Notes: generated from the sequence alone by a model not told the origin. Counted from the stretch's first letter, positions 29,861 through 40,980 are shown. The stretch: DNA of 64,000 bases from Vulcanisaeta distributa JCM 11216 (GCF_001315985.1 NZ_BBBI01000003.1:62001-126000); one strand, 5' to 3'. A program made the numbers and translations.

Positions 29861-31661
29861 TTATTTCGATGAACGCTTGATTTTCAGTATCTCCTTAAGT
29901 AGGGCTATTTCGTCCTCCGTTAACTGATCCTTGAATTGCGTCATTAGGGTTATTGCGTGTTCCTCGGGAACATCAACGTACAACTCATCGCCTTCTTTTA
30001 CCTGCCTACCAACCATTATGTTACCCTCTATTGATATTGCGACCTCCATACCCTTCCTAGCCTCTTGTATGTTCTTACCCTTATCCTGAATCTGCATTAT
30101 GGTGCCCACCCTCTTACCATCACCCCCCCTGATCAATGGATACCCGGCTTTATCAATCCCTCAAGCACGGCAACACCAACAATGACTGGGTTACTCCTCC
30201 TGAATACGTAACCAGGGAGTATCCTTATCTTCCCAGGCCTTATGTACTTATCCAACTCCATCTCCACAAGCCTTGTCCTCTGCTCTCTGTACCACTGGGT
30301 GAATTCCTCAACAAGTCTGTAGAGGATCTCGTTCCTGAATATCTTTACTCCATACTGCATAGCCTCTACCTCAACATCATGCGGGACCTTGACGTTAAAT
30401 GCAAGGACAACGCCGTAAAGCGGATCCTTCTTCCTGACTATGGAGGCCTCAACGACATCCCTCCTACTCACATTACCGACATCAGCCTTCCTAACGGGTA
30501 TACCCTGACTCCTAAGGTAGACTACCATGGCCTCGAGTACCCAATGTATCGGCCTTGGCAATGACACCCTCCTTATCAGTCTCAATCCTAACCTCCGAAA
30601 CCTCCTCCCTGACCATTTTTACGTACTCATCTAATGATGAGCCCTGGGGTACGACGAATACCGGTGCACCTGGGACGACTTGGTCAAGACCATCAGCAAT
30701 TATCTTAACGCCAGCCGCGGCCTTAACCTCGTCCATGAACATATACCTATCCTCAGGATCCCTCATCTCGTCAAGCGGCTTTGGCATGACGAGCATCTTA
30801 ACCTTAGTGCTCACTGGGCCCTCGAGCCCCGCCGTAACTATTAAGTCCCCCTTCCTAATCACTCCGTCATAAAGCACGACGTCTGCCGTGGCGCCCCCCC
30901 AACCCTTCTCCTCCCTAATCTCCATGACAACGCCCTTACCGTCCATACATCACCTTAAGCTTCTCCCTATTGAACCTCTGGCTTAGCCCGGCAAGAACGA
31001 CGAGTAAATCGGCCAAGCCCTCGCCAGTGACCGCGCTCGTGGGTACAATAGGTACCTGGGTATTGAAGTCCCTCACTCTGTCATACCTGTCGGCATCCAT
31101 CCCCAACTTATTGAACTCCTCTATTATCCTTGCTATGGCCTCCTCAACCCTACCTTGGACATCCTCCCTTTGTTTATCATATGATTCAAGGAACGGCGCA
31201 TTCTCATGGGGTTCCCAACCATATATTCTATCGAGCTTGTTCGCAGCGACTACGAAGGGTATGTTCCTAGATCTAATTAAGGTTAGACTTTCGTAGGTTT
31301 GTTCCTCGAACCCTCTAGTGATGTCTATAACTAGGACTGCCAAGTCAGCCACAGAGCCACCCCCCCTACGCCTCAGGTTTGAGAAGGCGGCGTGGCCTGG
31401 GGTGTCCACCATGAGGAAGCCCTTAATCCATACCTTACCCTTAAGCCTAAACTTTATGAGCAATGGGTCGGCTATCCTCTCCACGGCATTCCACGGTATG
31501 AATGATAGGCCTATGTGCTGTGTTATCATGCCTGGCTCCCTATAGGCTACGAAGGTCCCCCTTATCTTGTCAAGGAGCAGTGTCTTGCCTACATCGACAT
31601 GGCCAACCACTACGGTGATTGGCGGCCTGTAATCCACTAATGATGCATCAACCTTACTCAT
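29861..31661 (-). CDS. infB: Translation initiation factor aIF5B, frameshifted
   Basis: GTPase aIF5B/IF2, which promotes ribosomal subunit joining. G1 [18 protein letters not shown]3 [10 protein letters not shown]4 ANKLDRI and the switch region are present, followed by domain II ([15 protein letters not shown], family GLGTTIDVILYDG), [11 protein letters not shown], and the C-terminal beta-barrel ending in [17 protein letters not shown]. Four frames are joined near 30940, 30550 and 30134. Each extra Gly (RRRGGG, GWGG) is on a 7-base run. About 600 residues, normal for archaea. An essential gene in pieces argues for sequence error. Confidence 0.9.
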
Positions 31662-31930
31662 AATTATCTAGAGTGATGAGAAGACTTGATTTAAAAATCA
31701 TTTTTCCTAATAGCGTAAAAATACAAATGTTATCTTCCTCATGTGTGGTAAGTATGGTCAAAGACTTATGAGTTAGGTTTAGAAGGGTTGTTCATATTGA
31801 TCATTGAAAATAAACTGTAAAAGACCTATGGGTACTAACCTAAGAAGAATACCATGAGGAATTAGGCCATTACGTATTTCACAAAATATTTGCATAAACT
31901 TTAAAAATCATTACTGAATACGGACGCTGT

Positions 31931-32152
31931 ATGAGAATTTACACATGCGCTTTCTGCGGGAGACCAATACCGCCAGGCACTGGGATAATGTATGTCAGAG
32001 CTGATGGCACGGTGCTTAGATTCTGCAGCAGGAGGTGCTTTGTTAGTATGATTAAGTATAATCGCGATCCAAGGAAGCTGACCTGGGTTCGTGAGGTAAC
32101 GAAGAAGAAGGCTGGCAGTGCCAAGCACAGAAATGAGAAACTTTTAAGATAA
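31931..32152 (+). CDS. rpl24e: Ribosomal protein L24e
   Basis: 73-residue zinc-binding large-subunit protein: [15 protein letters not shown] and FCSRRCF form the CxxC...CxxxC zinc site, followed by [16 protein letters not shown], all family hallmarks. It is preceded by a 270-base A/T-rich spacer with TTTAAAAATCA (31910-31920) about 15-20 bases before the start. Nudix and endonuclease III genes follow on the same strand. Intact. Confidence 0.9.
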   Translation: MRIYTCAFCGRPIPPGTGIMYVRADGTVLRFCSRRCFVSMIKYNRDPRKLTWVREVTKKKAGSAKHRNEKLLR

Positions 32153-32170
32153 CGCATTACTTACTAAACA

Positions 32171-32686
32171 ATGGTTATAGTTTACAGAGGCAGGCGAGTC
32201 ACGCTAGATGTATCTAAGGTCGTGTTGCCAAATGAACATGAGATGAATGTAGAGAAGATAATATTTCCGCATGCCGTAGCCGCTTTACCAATTTATGACG
32301 GTAATAAGGTTGTATTACTACGTCAGTTTAGGCCTGTCATTAATGATTACATCCTTGAAATACCGGCCGGTGTCGTTGAGGAGGGTGAAAGGCCTGAGGA
32401 GGCCTTGATTAGGGAACTTAATGAGGAGGTTGGTGCTGAGGTTTATTACTTCGAGAAGTTATTTGAGGGCTTTACCACGCCTGGTTACTCCACCGAATAT
32501 GTGGTAATTTACTATGCCAACGTTAAGAGGTTGGGTGAACCAAGGCCTGAGCCTTACGAGGTTATTAATAGGGTTATTGTTAATTTTAGGGATGCGGTGA
32601 ATATGGTCCTCAGTGGTAGTATAAGAGATGTTAAGACAGCGTTAGCTATAACGCTGTATATGCTTAAGAAAGGCGTTAAGGCGTGA
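32171..32686 (+). CDS. Nudix hydrolase, ADP-ribose pyrophosphatase type
   Basis: 171 residues with a complete Nudix box, GVVEEGERPEEALIRELNEEVGAE (G x5 E x7 REUxEExGU). PVINDYILEIPAG before it and FTTPGYSTEYVVIYYA after it match the ADP-ribose pyrophosphatase branch, which cleaves ADP-ribose to AMP and ribose 5-phosphate. Eighteen bases after rpl24e and 6 bases before nth, so likely one transcript. Intact frame. Confidence 0.85.
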   Translation: MVIVYRGRRVTLDVSKVVLPNEHEMNVEKIIFPHAVAALPIYDGNKVVLLRQFRPVINDYILEIPAGVVEEGERPEEALIRELNEEVGAEVYYFEKLFEGFTTPGYSTEYVVIYYANVKRLGEPRPEPYEVINRVIVNFRDAVNMVLSGSIRDVKTALAITLYMLKKGVKA

Positions 32687-32692
32687 TTTCAT

Positions 32693-33388
32693 ATGGCCTT
32701 GACAGAGGAGTTGGTGCTTAAGGCCCTCGCTAATGTTAAGATAGAGCCTAGGAGGTTTGCGGTCCTCTATGTGTTTAGGAGTGGTAATGACATCTTTAAG
32801 GCGCTCGTTGTGACAATACTGACGCAGAACACGAATGATAAGAATGCGCTTAGGGCCTATGAAAACCTCATTAAGGTTGTTAGTGATGTAACGCCTGAGA
32901 AACTAGTAAGTATTGGTGAGGATGCTTTGGCCAACGCCATTAGGCCTGCCGGTATGCATAGGGTTAGGGCTAGGAAAATTATTGAATTATCTAAGGTAGT
33001 CCTTGAGAAGTATGGTGGTGACCTAATGTGGATTAAGGATCTCCCACTTGATGATGCCAGGAAGGCGTTACTCGAACTTCCTGGTGTTGGCGAGAAGACC
33101 GCGGATGTGATACTCGTTAACCTGGGTAAGCCAACATTCCCTGTTGATACGCACATAACTAGGATATCCCTTAGGCTCGGTATTGCTAGATCTAGGAATT
33201 ACCGTGAGATACAGAGGGCTTGGATGAGCATATTAACGCCAGATCCCAGCAGATACCTGGAGGTTCACCTTAAGCTAATCCAGTTTGGTAGAGATATATG
33301 CAGGGCCAGGAACCCAAGGTGCGACGTGTGCGGATTTAAGGAGGTTTGTAATTACTACATAAATGTTAAGGGAAGGGTTAATCAATAG
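32693..33388 (+). CDS. nth: Endonuclease III (DNA glycosylase/AP lyase)
   Basis: 231-residue base-excision repair enzyme removing oxidised pyrimidines. The helix-hairpin-helix ELPGVGEKTADVILV contains the catalytic Lys, FPVDTHITRI the catalytic Asp, and CRARNPRCDVCGFKEVC the four Cys of the [4Fe-4S] cluster. TQNTNDKNALRAYENL is the typical N-terminal substrate loop. All key residues are present and the frame is intact. The neighbouring Nudix gene suits a repair or nucleotide-sanitising transcript. Confidence 0.9.
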   Translation: MALTEELVLKALANVKIEPRRFAVLYVFRSGNDIFKALVVTILTQNTNDKNALRAYENLIKVVSDVTPEKLVSIGEDALANAIRPAGMHRVRARKIIELSKVVLEKYGGDLMWIKDLPLDDARKALLELPGVGEKTADVILVNLGKPTFPVDTHITRISLRLGIARSRNYREIQRAWMSILTPDPSRYLEVHLKLIQFGRDICRARNPRCDVCGFKEVCNYYINVKGRVNQ

Positions 33389-33390
33389 CG

Positions 33391-34040
33391 TTATCGAATT
33401 AACTCCTTAAGGTATGGCTCAGAATTAACCTCCCTATAGCCCTCCTTGGTTATTGTTACGACGTCGATACCCTCACCACTCCCTGGATCGTGGTAAATGG
33501 CCGACCTGACGGCCCTAACCGCAAGCCTGATTGCGTCCTCGATACTCATGTCCCTCCTATAACCATCCTCAAGAACACCAAACGCTGTTGGTGAACCACT
33601 GCCAGTGGCCATGAACTCCGTTTCCCTTGTTAATGTCCCAAAGAAATCAAGCATATATATTACGGGTCCCTCATCAGGGTCCCAACCACCAAGTATCATG
33701 TGAACCAGGTAAACATATGGCCTACTTGAGAATACCACGAGAGATGCATAGTTGGCTAGGGCCTTTATCGATATTGGCTTGCCAGTCTCTATCTTGTACT
33801 GTATCGCGGTTGCCGTCAATGCATCAAGCACCTTCTGAAGGTCTGCAACACCACCGCTCATTGTCGCTGCTATATGATTATCAACTTTCCAGATCTTAAC
33901 GCCCTTCTTTCTATGGGCTATGTAGTAACCAGCCGTGACCCTCCTATCCGTGGCTAGAACGACGCGTCATTAACCACAATACCTACTGTGGTGGTTCCAG
34001 TCATTAATCTGGTTAGGTTTTCATTACCTGCACTAAACAT
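33391..34040 (-). CDS. psmB: Proteasome beta subunit, frameshifted
   Basis: Catalytic beta subunit of the 20S proteasome. After a short propeptide the sequence LMTGTTTVGIVVNDAS gives the autoprocessing Gly and the catalytic Thr. After a one-base shift near 33965 reading goes on with ATDRRVTAGYYIAHRKKGVKIW, then AATMSGGVADLQKVLDALTA, ATGSGSPTAFGVLEDGYR, and SGEGIDVVTITKEGY. Processed length about 200 residues. It converges on nth with 2 bases between stops. Confidence 0.85.
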
Positions 34041-34091
34041 CAAGCCCAATGAGAACTACTTTATTAATAAATCTTAACCTGATTCTTTAAC

Positions 34092-34877
34092 TCACTGAGA
34101 GGATTGCTGTGCCTGCTGGGTCTCGGGCTTCGACTCTGCCTGCTTCTCCTCAGCCTTAGTCTCCGCAGGCTTTGTCTCAGTCTCCCTCTTAATCTCTATT
34201 TCATCAACAAAGACTACCTTATTTACGTTCGTGAACTTATTTCCAACATCATCGGCTATTCTAGCCTTTATTGTGCCTATGTTCTCCACGAATAACGTCT
34301 CGATGGGTAACTTAATCGTTACAATAGAACCATCCTGACTAAGCTCCACTCCCACTTTATCAATATCGATCCTCGGTATGTACTGCTTAATTATGTACTT
34401 AACCTTGTCCTGCGCTGTCTCAAGCTTCTTAACCACCTTAGCCGTGACCACGAGGGTCTTACCGGCCAGTGGATGATTGAAGTCTAGGGTAACCCTACCA
34501 CCCGTTATACTAACGACCCTACCTTGCTGGTTATTAACCTCGACAATATCACCAACCTTGGGTAGCTTGCCATACCTATAGAACTCCCTGATGGACATCA
34601 CCTTAACCTTGCCTGGGTCCCTCTGGCCAAAGGCCTTGTCTGGCGGTATCTCCACGGTTATTTCCTGGCCCTCGCTTGAATTCATTATTGCTTGCTCTAG
34701 TGGTTCGAAGAGCTTTGTTTCGCCTATTATTATTAGGCGTGGTTCATAAATCTCGTCAGGCCTATAAATACCTGCCTCCTTGGCCTTGTCCTCTACCGTG
34801 GTTTCCACAACCCTGTTATCATCCTTATCAATAACCGTGTACTCAAGTAGTACGTAATCGCCCTTCTGAAATGGCAT
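34092..34877 (-). CDS. FKBP-type peptidyl-prolyl isomerase (SlyD-like)
   Basis: 261 residues. MPFQKGDYVLLEYTVIDKDDNRVVETT, then RLIIIGETKLFEPLEQAI and TVEIPPDKAFGQRDPGKVKV are the FKBP/SlyD core with a flap domain containing FNHPLAGKTLVVTAKV. The C-terminal 110 residues form an extra domain plus a charged, Gln- and Glu-rich tail (about 30 residues). Such long archaeal FKBPs are chaperones with weak prolyl isomerase activity. Intact frame, single gene. Confidence 0.9.
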   Translation of the reverse strand: MPFQKGDYVLLEYTVIDKDDNRVVETTVEDKAKEAGIYRPDEIYEPRLIIIGETKLFEPLEQAIMNSSEGQEITVEIPPDKAFGQRDPGKVKVMSIREFYRYGKLPKVGDIVEVNNQQGRVVSITGGRVTLDFNHPLAGKTLVVTAKVVKKLETAQDKVKYIIKQYIPRIDIDKVGVELSQDGSIVTIKLPIETLFVENIGTIKARIADDVGNKFTNVNKVVFVDEIEIKRETETKPAETKAEEKQAESKPETQQAQQSSQ

Positions 34878-34963
34878 CGACTATGAACCAATTGATCACC
34901 CTTTTAAATTTTAAGCTGTAAGAGAAATAGGTTTTAATCCCCCTTTAGGATTAGTGCAATGTG

Positions 34964-35242
34964 ATGAATATAGCCTACGTAATGAGCCTTGCAGTGGCAC
35001 TATCGATAATACTGGCATTATTAGGGATTGTGCTAATAATAATTGACGTAGTGAGAAGTCACGAGGAGGAGAAGGAAGACGAGAATGAGAGGGGGAAGTC
35101 GAGTGTTGGTGGCGTAGTCTTAATAGGCCCGGTGCCGATAATCTTTGGTAATGACCCATCCATCATTAAGTGGGCTATAGTACTTACGATAATAATTGTG
35201 GCGCTATTCGTGATACTCACGTTACTACCTGGCATATTGTGA
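34964..35242 (+). CDS. Small membrane protein, DUF131 family
   Basis: About 92 residues with two membrane helices around an acidic loop (EEEKEDENERG). The motif GGVVLIGPVPIIFGND before the second helix is the signature of the DUF131/TIGR00304 family of archaeal two-helix proteins of unknown role. Ten bases before a second protein with the same layout, so the pair probably arose by duplication and is co-transcribed. Confidence 0.7.
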   Translation: MNIAYVMSLAVALSIILALLGIVLIIIDVVRSHEEEKEDENERGKSSVGGVVLIGPVPIIFGNDPSIIKWAIVLTIIIVALFVILTLLPGIL

Positions 35243-35252
35243 GGCGATTGCC

Positions 35253-35567
35253 ATGAGACTTTACCAACTCGGTATTTTACTAATAATTCTTGCGGTTCTC
35301 ATACCCATTATGGCGGTCATAGCGATCATTATTTCAACGGGAATTGGCGGTGCATATGCACCGTCTTCTAATATTGGTGGCATTGTCGTGATTCCATTTC
35401 CATTGCCAACAATTATAAAGTTCGGCAATGTACAGATACCACAACCACTGATTTGGTTCACATACGTTATTTTCCTAATATTCTTAGCCCTGGTAGTATT
35501 CTCGGTGGTGCAATATTACAGAGCAAGGAGGGAGTTAATGAAGCGTTGGCAGGAAGAACATAAATAG
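35253..35567 (+). CDS. Second small membrane protein, DUF131-like
   Basis: 104 residues, two membrane helices, with GGIVVIPFPLPTIIKFGN in the place where its neighbour has the DUF131 motif. The C-terminus is basic (RARRELMKRWQEEHK). Diverged paralogue of the gene just upstream. Function unknown. Confidence 0.6.
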   Translation: MRLYQLGILLIILAVLIPIMAVIAIIISTGIGGAYAPSSNIGGIVVIPFPLPTIIKFGNVQIPQPLIWFTYVIFLIFLALVVFSVVQYYRARRELMKRWQEEHK

Positions 35568-35589
35568 GTTAAAAGCCAGTAAGGACTTA

Positions 35590-36736
35590 ATGCGACTGTA
35601 CTGGTCCCCTGTCGAGTTAGCGAGTAGGTTGGCAAGAAGAGGCATTAAGTATAACTTCGCCAGTGGTGCACCTGACCCGGGCCTATTACCATTTGATGAG
35701 TTGAGAAAATCCTTCGAGAAGGTTTATGAGGAATATGGTAAGGCGATTATCGCATATCCAGGCGCTGGTGGTTTAAGGGAATTGAGGATTGAGTTATCGA
35801 GATACGCCAATAGGGTCCTTGGTATAAACACCAATTGGAGAGATGTAATAGTGACCGCCGGTGCTCAACACGCCATTAAGTTACTATCACAACTACTAAT
35901 GAGGAGGAGGACCGTAGTCTATGTCGAGGACCCCCCCACATTTGTGGAGACTATCGCACCCATGAAATTCCAGGGAGCCCGATTAATTAGCGTCCCCCCC
36001 ATCGATGATGAAGGCATGAATACGCACGAGCTAGAGAGGTTAGTTAAGACCTATGGACCTGGTATTATATATACCGTACCCAACTGCCACAATCCAACAG
36101 GGGGTCACCCTGAGTAGAAATAGGAGGAAACACTTGATCGAGATTGCAAGGGAGTATGGGTTAATAATTATCGAGGATGACCCATATACATCACTGTATC
36201 CCAACACTGAGCCCGCACTTAAGGCAATTAATAATGATGTTATTTACGTTGGTACGTTTTCGAAGATCCTCGGCCCCCGGCTTGAGGATTGGATTCGTAA
36301 TAGCAAGTGGTGAGTTAAGGAATAACCTGGAGAAACTTGAACAGCATGATTTTGCAGCCTCGACACTTAATCAATACCTGGTTTTCGACTTATTAAGAAG
36401 AGGTATCGCAGATGATGTTATTAGAAAAGCACGTGAACTATACCCCAGGAAACTTCAGGAACTAGTCAAGGCGTTAAACGATTATTTGCCGAATACCCTA
36501 ATGTTTAGGCCATCCTGCGGCTTCTATGCTTCATAAACACTGGTGTAAATGCATGGGAATTACTGAAGAGAAGTGTTAAGCAGAATGTAGTGTTTGTTCC
36601 TGGAGGTAAGTTCTTCATTAATGGTGGTAGACAGGATACGGCAAGGCTTAGTATTGGATCAATAAGAATTGACCTAATAAGGGAGGGTATAAAGGTGCTA
36701 AGTGACGTGATTAATGGTTATTCAATGACTATGTAG
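35590..36736 (+). CDS. PLP-dependent class I aminotransferase (2-aminoadipate/aromatic type), frameshifted
   Basis: About 380 residues, fold type I. FASGAPDPGLLPFDELRKS, TAGAQHAIKLLSQLLM, VYVEDPPTFVET, VPNCHNPTG, LIIIEDDPYTSLYP and VGTFSKILGPGLRIGFV (PLP Lys) follow the pattern of LysN/ARO8-like enzymes. Breaks lie near 36103 (G5 where G4 fits), 36274 (C5 where C4 fits) and 36533. Surplus Pro residues in EDPPTF and VPPID are on C7 runs. The last frame ends at 36736 and overlaps the next convergent gene by 19 bases. Substrate is a guess; alpha-aminoadipate in lysine synthesis is plausible. Confidence 0.8.
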
Positions 36737-38664
36737 TCATCATCGTTAGATCCACCATTACTTAGTCCCTTTATCATTAAAACAATGATGAGAAGTAACG
36801 TTAATAAGCCAAATATTATTAATAATGACTTAATGCCTAGAGCTCCCAGTGTCCAGACCCTAACATTAACATTACCGCTGGTTATATTCACGACATATAT
36901 ATCATTACCATAGATAACCATACCAATTGAGGAATTAATTGGAACACAGTACTTACCGGGACCCACGTAGTATAAATCACCAATATTTAATATCGCATTC
37001 GGTAACTCATTGTTAAGTAGGTCAGTGGGTGCGAAATTGACAATGTGCGGGTTAATCACCAGCTCCTCCGGGTTACTATTATTTATTGTTATTATGCGAC
37101 TATAAAGAAGCGACCCATTGCCCAATAATTCCACCTGTACCTGACTACTAATTATGGCGTCAGGTATGTTTACATCCTCACTGCTGCCACTTAGTGGAAT
37201 TACATACTGGTTGTTACCATACTTAATTAATAATTCTAGCCTTAAATCGGGGCATTCATTGGGAATTACGACATGCAATGTGTAATTGGAGAATATTGCA
37301 CCATTAATGAACTGCCCTGATAAATATCGCTTGTACCTAGTTCATTAATTCACCATTCGTAAGCGCATACACATCGTAGTTACCTGGGTAAATGCATGAA
37401 CCATTGACGAGTGGTACCAGTGTTCCGTTAATATTTAAGTAAATTAACGCATTTATTGGATTTCCAGCCTTATCAATTATTGATAAACTTGAACGTGGAA
37501 TTAAAGGAATACTTACTGTAATGGTGGATACTGGTATCGAATTAAGGTAAATACCTATGGTTTTCATGCCATTAATGGTTATATATAATACTCTATTTGA
37601 TTCTGGATTTAACGTTAAGTTACTTGTTAAACCTAATACTGAGCCTCCCTGTGTTGCTATAAACACGTTATTACATTTTAACTCCTGCATGGATTCATCA
37701 ACGAAATTCACAGTTATTGGACTAATTGATGTATTGATTGAACAGTAGGGCGTGTATAACAGATAGGTTGTCCACGGTGTTATTCCTGGAATACCTGTAT
37801 TAACCACTGTGCAGTTATTGTAAGAGTAGTGAATCCATGGTGCTCCTGTAAGCATTATTAATGGTTTTGATGAAACAGCCAGTACCAGGTTTTGGATATT
37901 ATTGTTTATTTGTACATAGTAGTAGGGCGTTACCGTGATATATGTTGTGCCATTTGTCGTGATATCTATATTGCTTGAGTACGTAATGTAAGTCGTTATT
38001 TTAGCGTATGTACTTAAGGAATCAATATTAATGCTTGCGTATTCTACGCCTAACTCTGCAGTTAGGTAATTGTCGATACCAGCCTCGGCAGGTGATATTG
38101 TTATCAATTTAACGATTGAAAATAAATAATTGAGACCAGGAGTTATGGGTATTGATATATTCATGGAACCCTGGGTCATTGTGAACGTCATGTTTGAACC
38201 AGGTATTACCAGGGCCTCGGGTGGGTATGGGCCATAAGGTCCTAAATTGAGATAGACACCGTATATGGGTAATGAGCAATTAACTTCCATACTAACATAC
38301 TTGGGACTATAACTAATAACCGGGGCATTTAGAAGGGTTCCGTTGTACAGCACTAGAGACTCTGATATTATGCCCTCGTTTGAGAGGGGGGGTCTAGGTA
38401 TGCATTAATCGTTACATTACCTCCCTGTGAACAGTATTGATATATTGGTATTATTAATTTATTATTGGTTATATTAATTACTTCAGTGAAGGATTGATTG
38501 TTATAATAAATGTTAACCCCCCCTAGGTAATTAATGATTACCTGCGCATAACTAAGCATGGGCAGCGCCATAAATACAACAATAATGGTTATCCAAAGTA
38601 TGCGTCTTATCACGAGTAGTAACTCAGAAGGGTTATAAATAATACAATCACGTAAAATAACCAA
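36718..38664 (-). CDS. Large secreted, membrane-anchored protein, frameshifted
   Basis: Not recognised. About 640 residues when joined. N-terminal signal peptide or anchor (IRRILWITIIVVFMALPMLSYAQ), a long beta-rich region full of Asn, Thr, Ser and Tyr with many N-glycosylation sequons, and a C-terminal helix (ALGIKSLLIIFGLLTLLLIIVLM) with an acidic tail. This is the layout of archaeal cell-surface glycoproteins. Breaks are near 38376 (G7 where a run of 5 fits) and near 37310. Probably an envelope or adhesion protein. Confidence 0.6.
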
Positions 38665-38718
38665 GTTAATGATGATGCAGTTCGCGGTGGATTGAATGAC
38701 AGAGCCTTCGAAGACTGA

Positions 38719-40378
38719 TCATGCATATACAGTCGTATTCACGCTATATGGTGATGGCAAACCATGCCTTTTATTGTAGGCAGCCCTTAATAGCGCGATG
38801 AATAGTGGATGTGGTCTTAACGGCCTACTCCTAAACTCTGGGTGGAATTGCGTAGCTATGAAGAAGTAGTGGCTTGGTAGCTCTATTATCTCAACCTAGG
38901 TACATCAACCTCCATGCCGAGAATACCAAGCCCTTCTCCCTGAGCATTTCAAAAAACTTGGGGGGGTTAATCTCATACCTATGCCTATGTCTCTCTTTAA
39001 TCTCTGTAGCTCCATAAATAGCGTGGGCTATTGTACCCTTAGTGATACTTATTCTCCTATCACCAAGTATCATAGTCCCACCTAACTCCTCAATATTTTG
39101 TTCCTCAGGGGGGGTTATATCAATGACTGGATAGGGCGTGTTTGGATCAACCTCGGTGGTATGAGCACCCTTGAGGCCAACAACATTCCTTGCAAACTCA
39201 ACAATGGCGAGTTGCATGCCGTAACATATACCTAGAAACGGTATGTTATTCTCACGCACATACCTTATAGCCTCAATCTTACCCTCGACACCCCCCCTAG
39301 CGCCAAATCCAGGCAGTACAATCACGGCATCTGCTTTATTAAGCTCGGTGACTTTAATATGGTCCTTCTCAATCTCCTCAGTATCACACCAAACAATGTT
39401 TGGCTTAAGCCTTAACTTAGCAGCTGCGTGTTTGATGGCCTCGACAATGCTTATGTACGAGTCATGCAACTTAACGTACTTGCCACACATGTAGACATTA
39501 ATCTCCTCCTTACCATCCTCAAGAGCATTAACAAAGGCTATCCAATCATCGAGGTTAGGCTCCACCTGGGTTAAACCTAACTTATTTACAATGTATTTTC
39601 CTAAGCCCTGTTCCTCGAGTATTAATGGCACCTTGTAAATTGTATCCACGTCATATGATGTGAATACTGCATCAAGTGGCACATTAGTGAATAGTGAGAT
39701 CTTCCTCCTAGTCTGTTCGTCCAATGGCTTGGGCGATCGGGCGATTATTATGTCAGGCTGTATACCAACTCTCCTAAGCTCAGCAACGCTGTGTTGTAGT
39801 GGTTTTGTCTTAAGTTCGCCCGTAGTCGATAGTATGGGGACCAGGGCGACATGAACAAACAATACGTCATTGGGCATTTCAAGTCTCATTTGCCTTGCAG
39901 TCTCTAGGAACGGTAGTCCTTCATAATCCCCCCCCACCGTACCTCCGATCTCGATTAATACGATATCCGGCTTCTCCCTCTTTGTTACAAGTAATATTCT
40001 TCTCTTTACCTCCTCGGTGACATGCGGTATTAACTGAACCGTCTGTCCAAGGTACTTACCCTTACGTTCCCTCCTAATAACGGTATAGTAAACCTGGCCG
40101 CTGGTAATGTTATGGTACTTCGGAACCTCTATATCGAGAAATCTCTCGTAATGACCAAGGTCAAGGTCAGTTTCACCGCCGTCAAATGTCACAAAGACCT
40201 CACCATGCTGGAATGGGTTCATAGTGCCAGCATCAACGTTTAGGTATGGGTCTATCTTAATGGCAGTTACCCGATAGCCCCCCCTGGCCTGTAGGATTTT
40301 TCCAATGGATGCTGTTGTAATACCCTTACCCAATCCCGATAATACACCGCCGGTTACAAAGATGTATTTTGTCGTCAT
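38719..40378 (-). CDS. pyrG: CTP synthase, frameshifted near the C-terminus
   Basis: Glutamine-dependent enzyme converting UTP to CTP. The synthetase domain starts [17 protein letters not shown] and includes [21 protein letters not shown] and [10 protein letters not shown]. Two surplus Gly occur: ARGGYRV (G7) and GTVGGDYEG (G8), where GTVGD is nearly invariant. The glutaminase domain has [18 protein letters not shown] with its catalytic Cys. The frame ends at 38891, but a shift there leads to [21 protein letters not shown] with the catalytic His and Glu, ending at 38719. The ATG at 40378 follows an A/T-rich TATA region at about 40400-40412. Two alternative in-frame start codons lie just upstream. 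Confidence 0.95.
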
Positions 40379-40432
40379 AATAAGCACGATACAGCTTAAT
40401 ATTTAATACTTACTCTTATACTGAATAAGCCA

Positions 40433-40726
40433 TTACTTAGTCTTACTCCTCATTAATTCCTCATAAACGCCCATTATTAATTCATGCCTTCTCCTTACCT
40501 TCTTCTCCATGTCATAAAGCTCATTCCTAATTCTATATAGCTCTACCCTTAACCCATTAACCCTATTAATTAGGTCTAGCTCGCTAGGTGACAACAAGTA
40601 CTCAAGCTTAGCGTCTGGTTTTAACGTCCTCAGTATTAAGTATATATCTAGTTTACTGAGACCCCCCCTACTTCTTAGCTCATTCACGATGCTTCTTATG
40701 TCCTTAGCCTGTGAAATTGAAAGCAT
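40433..40726 (-). CDS. Small coiled-coil protein of unknown role
   Basis: About 97 residues from the ATG at 40726, almost entirely helical, with SELDLINRVNGLRVELYRIRNELYDMEKKVRRR suggesting a coiled coil. An earlier start at 40750 is possible. It overlaps the end of the upstream pilin-like gene by 23 bases in another frame, implying translational coupling. May assist the pilin-like protein, but that is inference from position only. Confidence 0.5.
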   Translation of the reverse strand: MLSISQAKDIRSIVNELRSRGGLSKLDIYLILRTLKPDAKLEYLLSPSELDLINRVNGLRVELYRIRNELYDMEKKVRRRHELIMGVYEELMRSKTK

Positions 40727-40943
40727 TGGAAACCACCTTCTGAAGATCATTCACAAAACCATTTAATGCATTATTAACAGAGCCCTGTAAATGCATTATC
40801 CCAGTTACGGTATTTCCAAATAAACCACTTATCAATGACACTAAGGCCACAAGCACCGCCATCGATATTGCTATGAGCAAAACCTCCTCAATAAATATAT
40901 CCCCTCTCTTCCTTATTTTCCCCCCCACTTTCATACCCATCAA
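40704..40943 (-). CDS. Type IV pilin/archaellin-like small protein
   Basis: 79 residues. KIRKRGDIFIEEVLLIAISMAVLVALVSLIS has the class III signal pattern: basic residues and Gly before an acidic pair, then a long hydrophobic helix, as in archaeal pilins and archaellins cut by PibD/FlaK. The tail after the helix is short (about 35 residues), so this would be a minor or adaptor pilin. ATGs at 40943, 40940 and 40934 are all possible. The VGG before the basic stretch lies on a C7 run. Confidence 0.55.
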   Translation of the reverse strand: MMGMKVGGKIRKRGDIFIEEVLLIAISMAVLVALVSLISGLFGNTVTGIMHLQGSVNNALNGFVNDLQKVVSNAFNFTG

Positions 40944-40980
40944 TTAATAACGCTCAACTTATTATATAAGGCACTACGTT

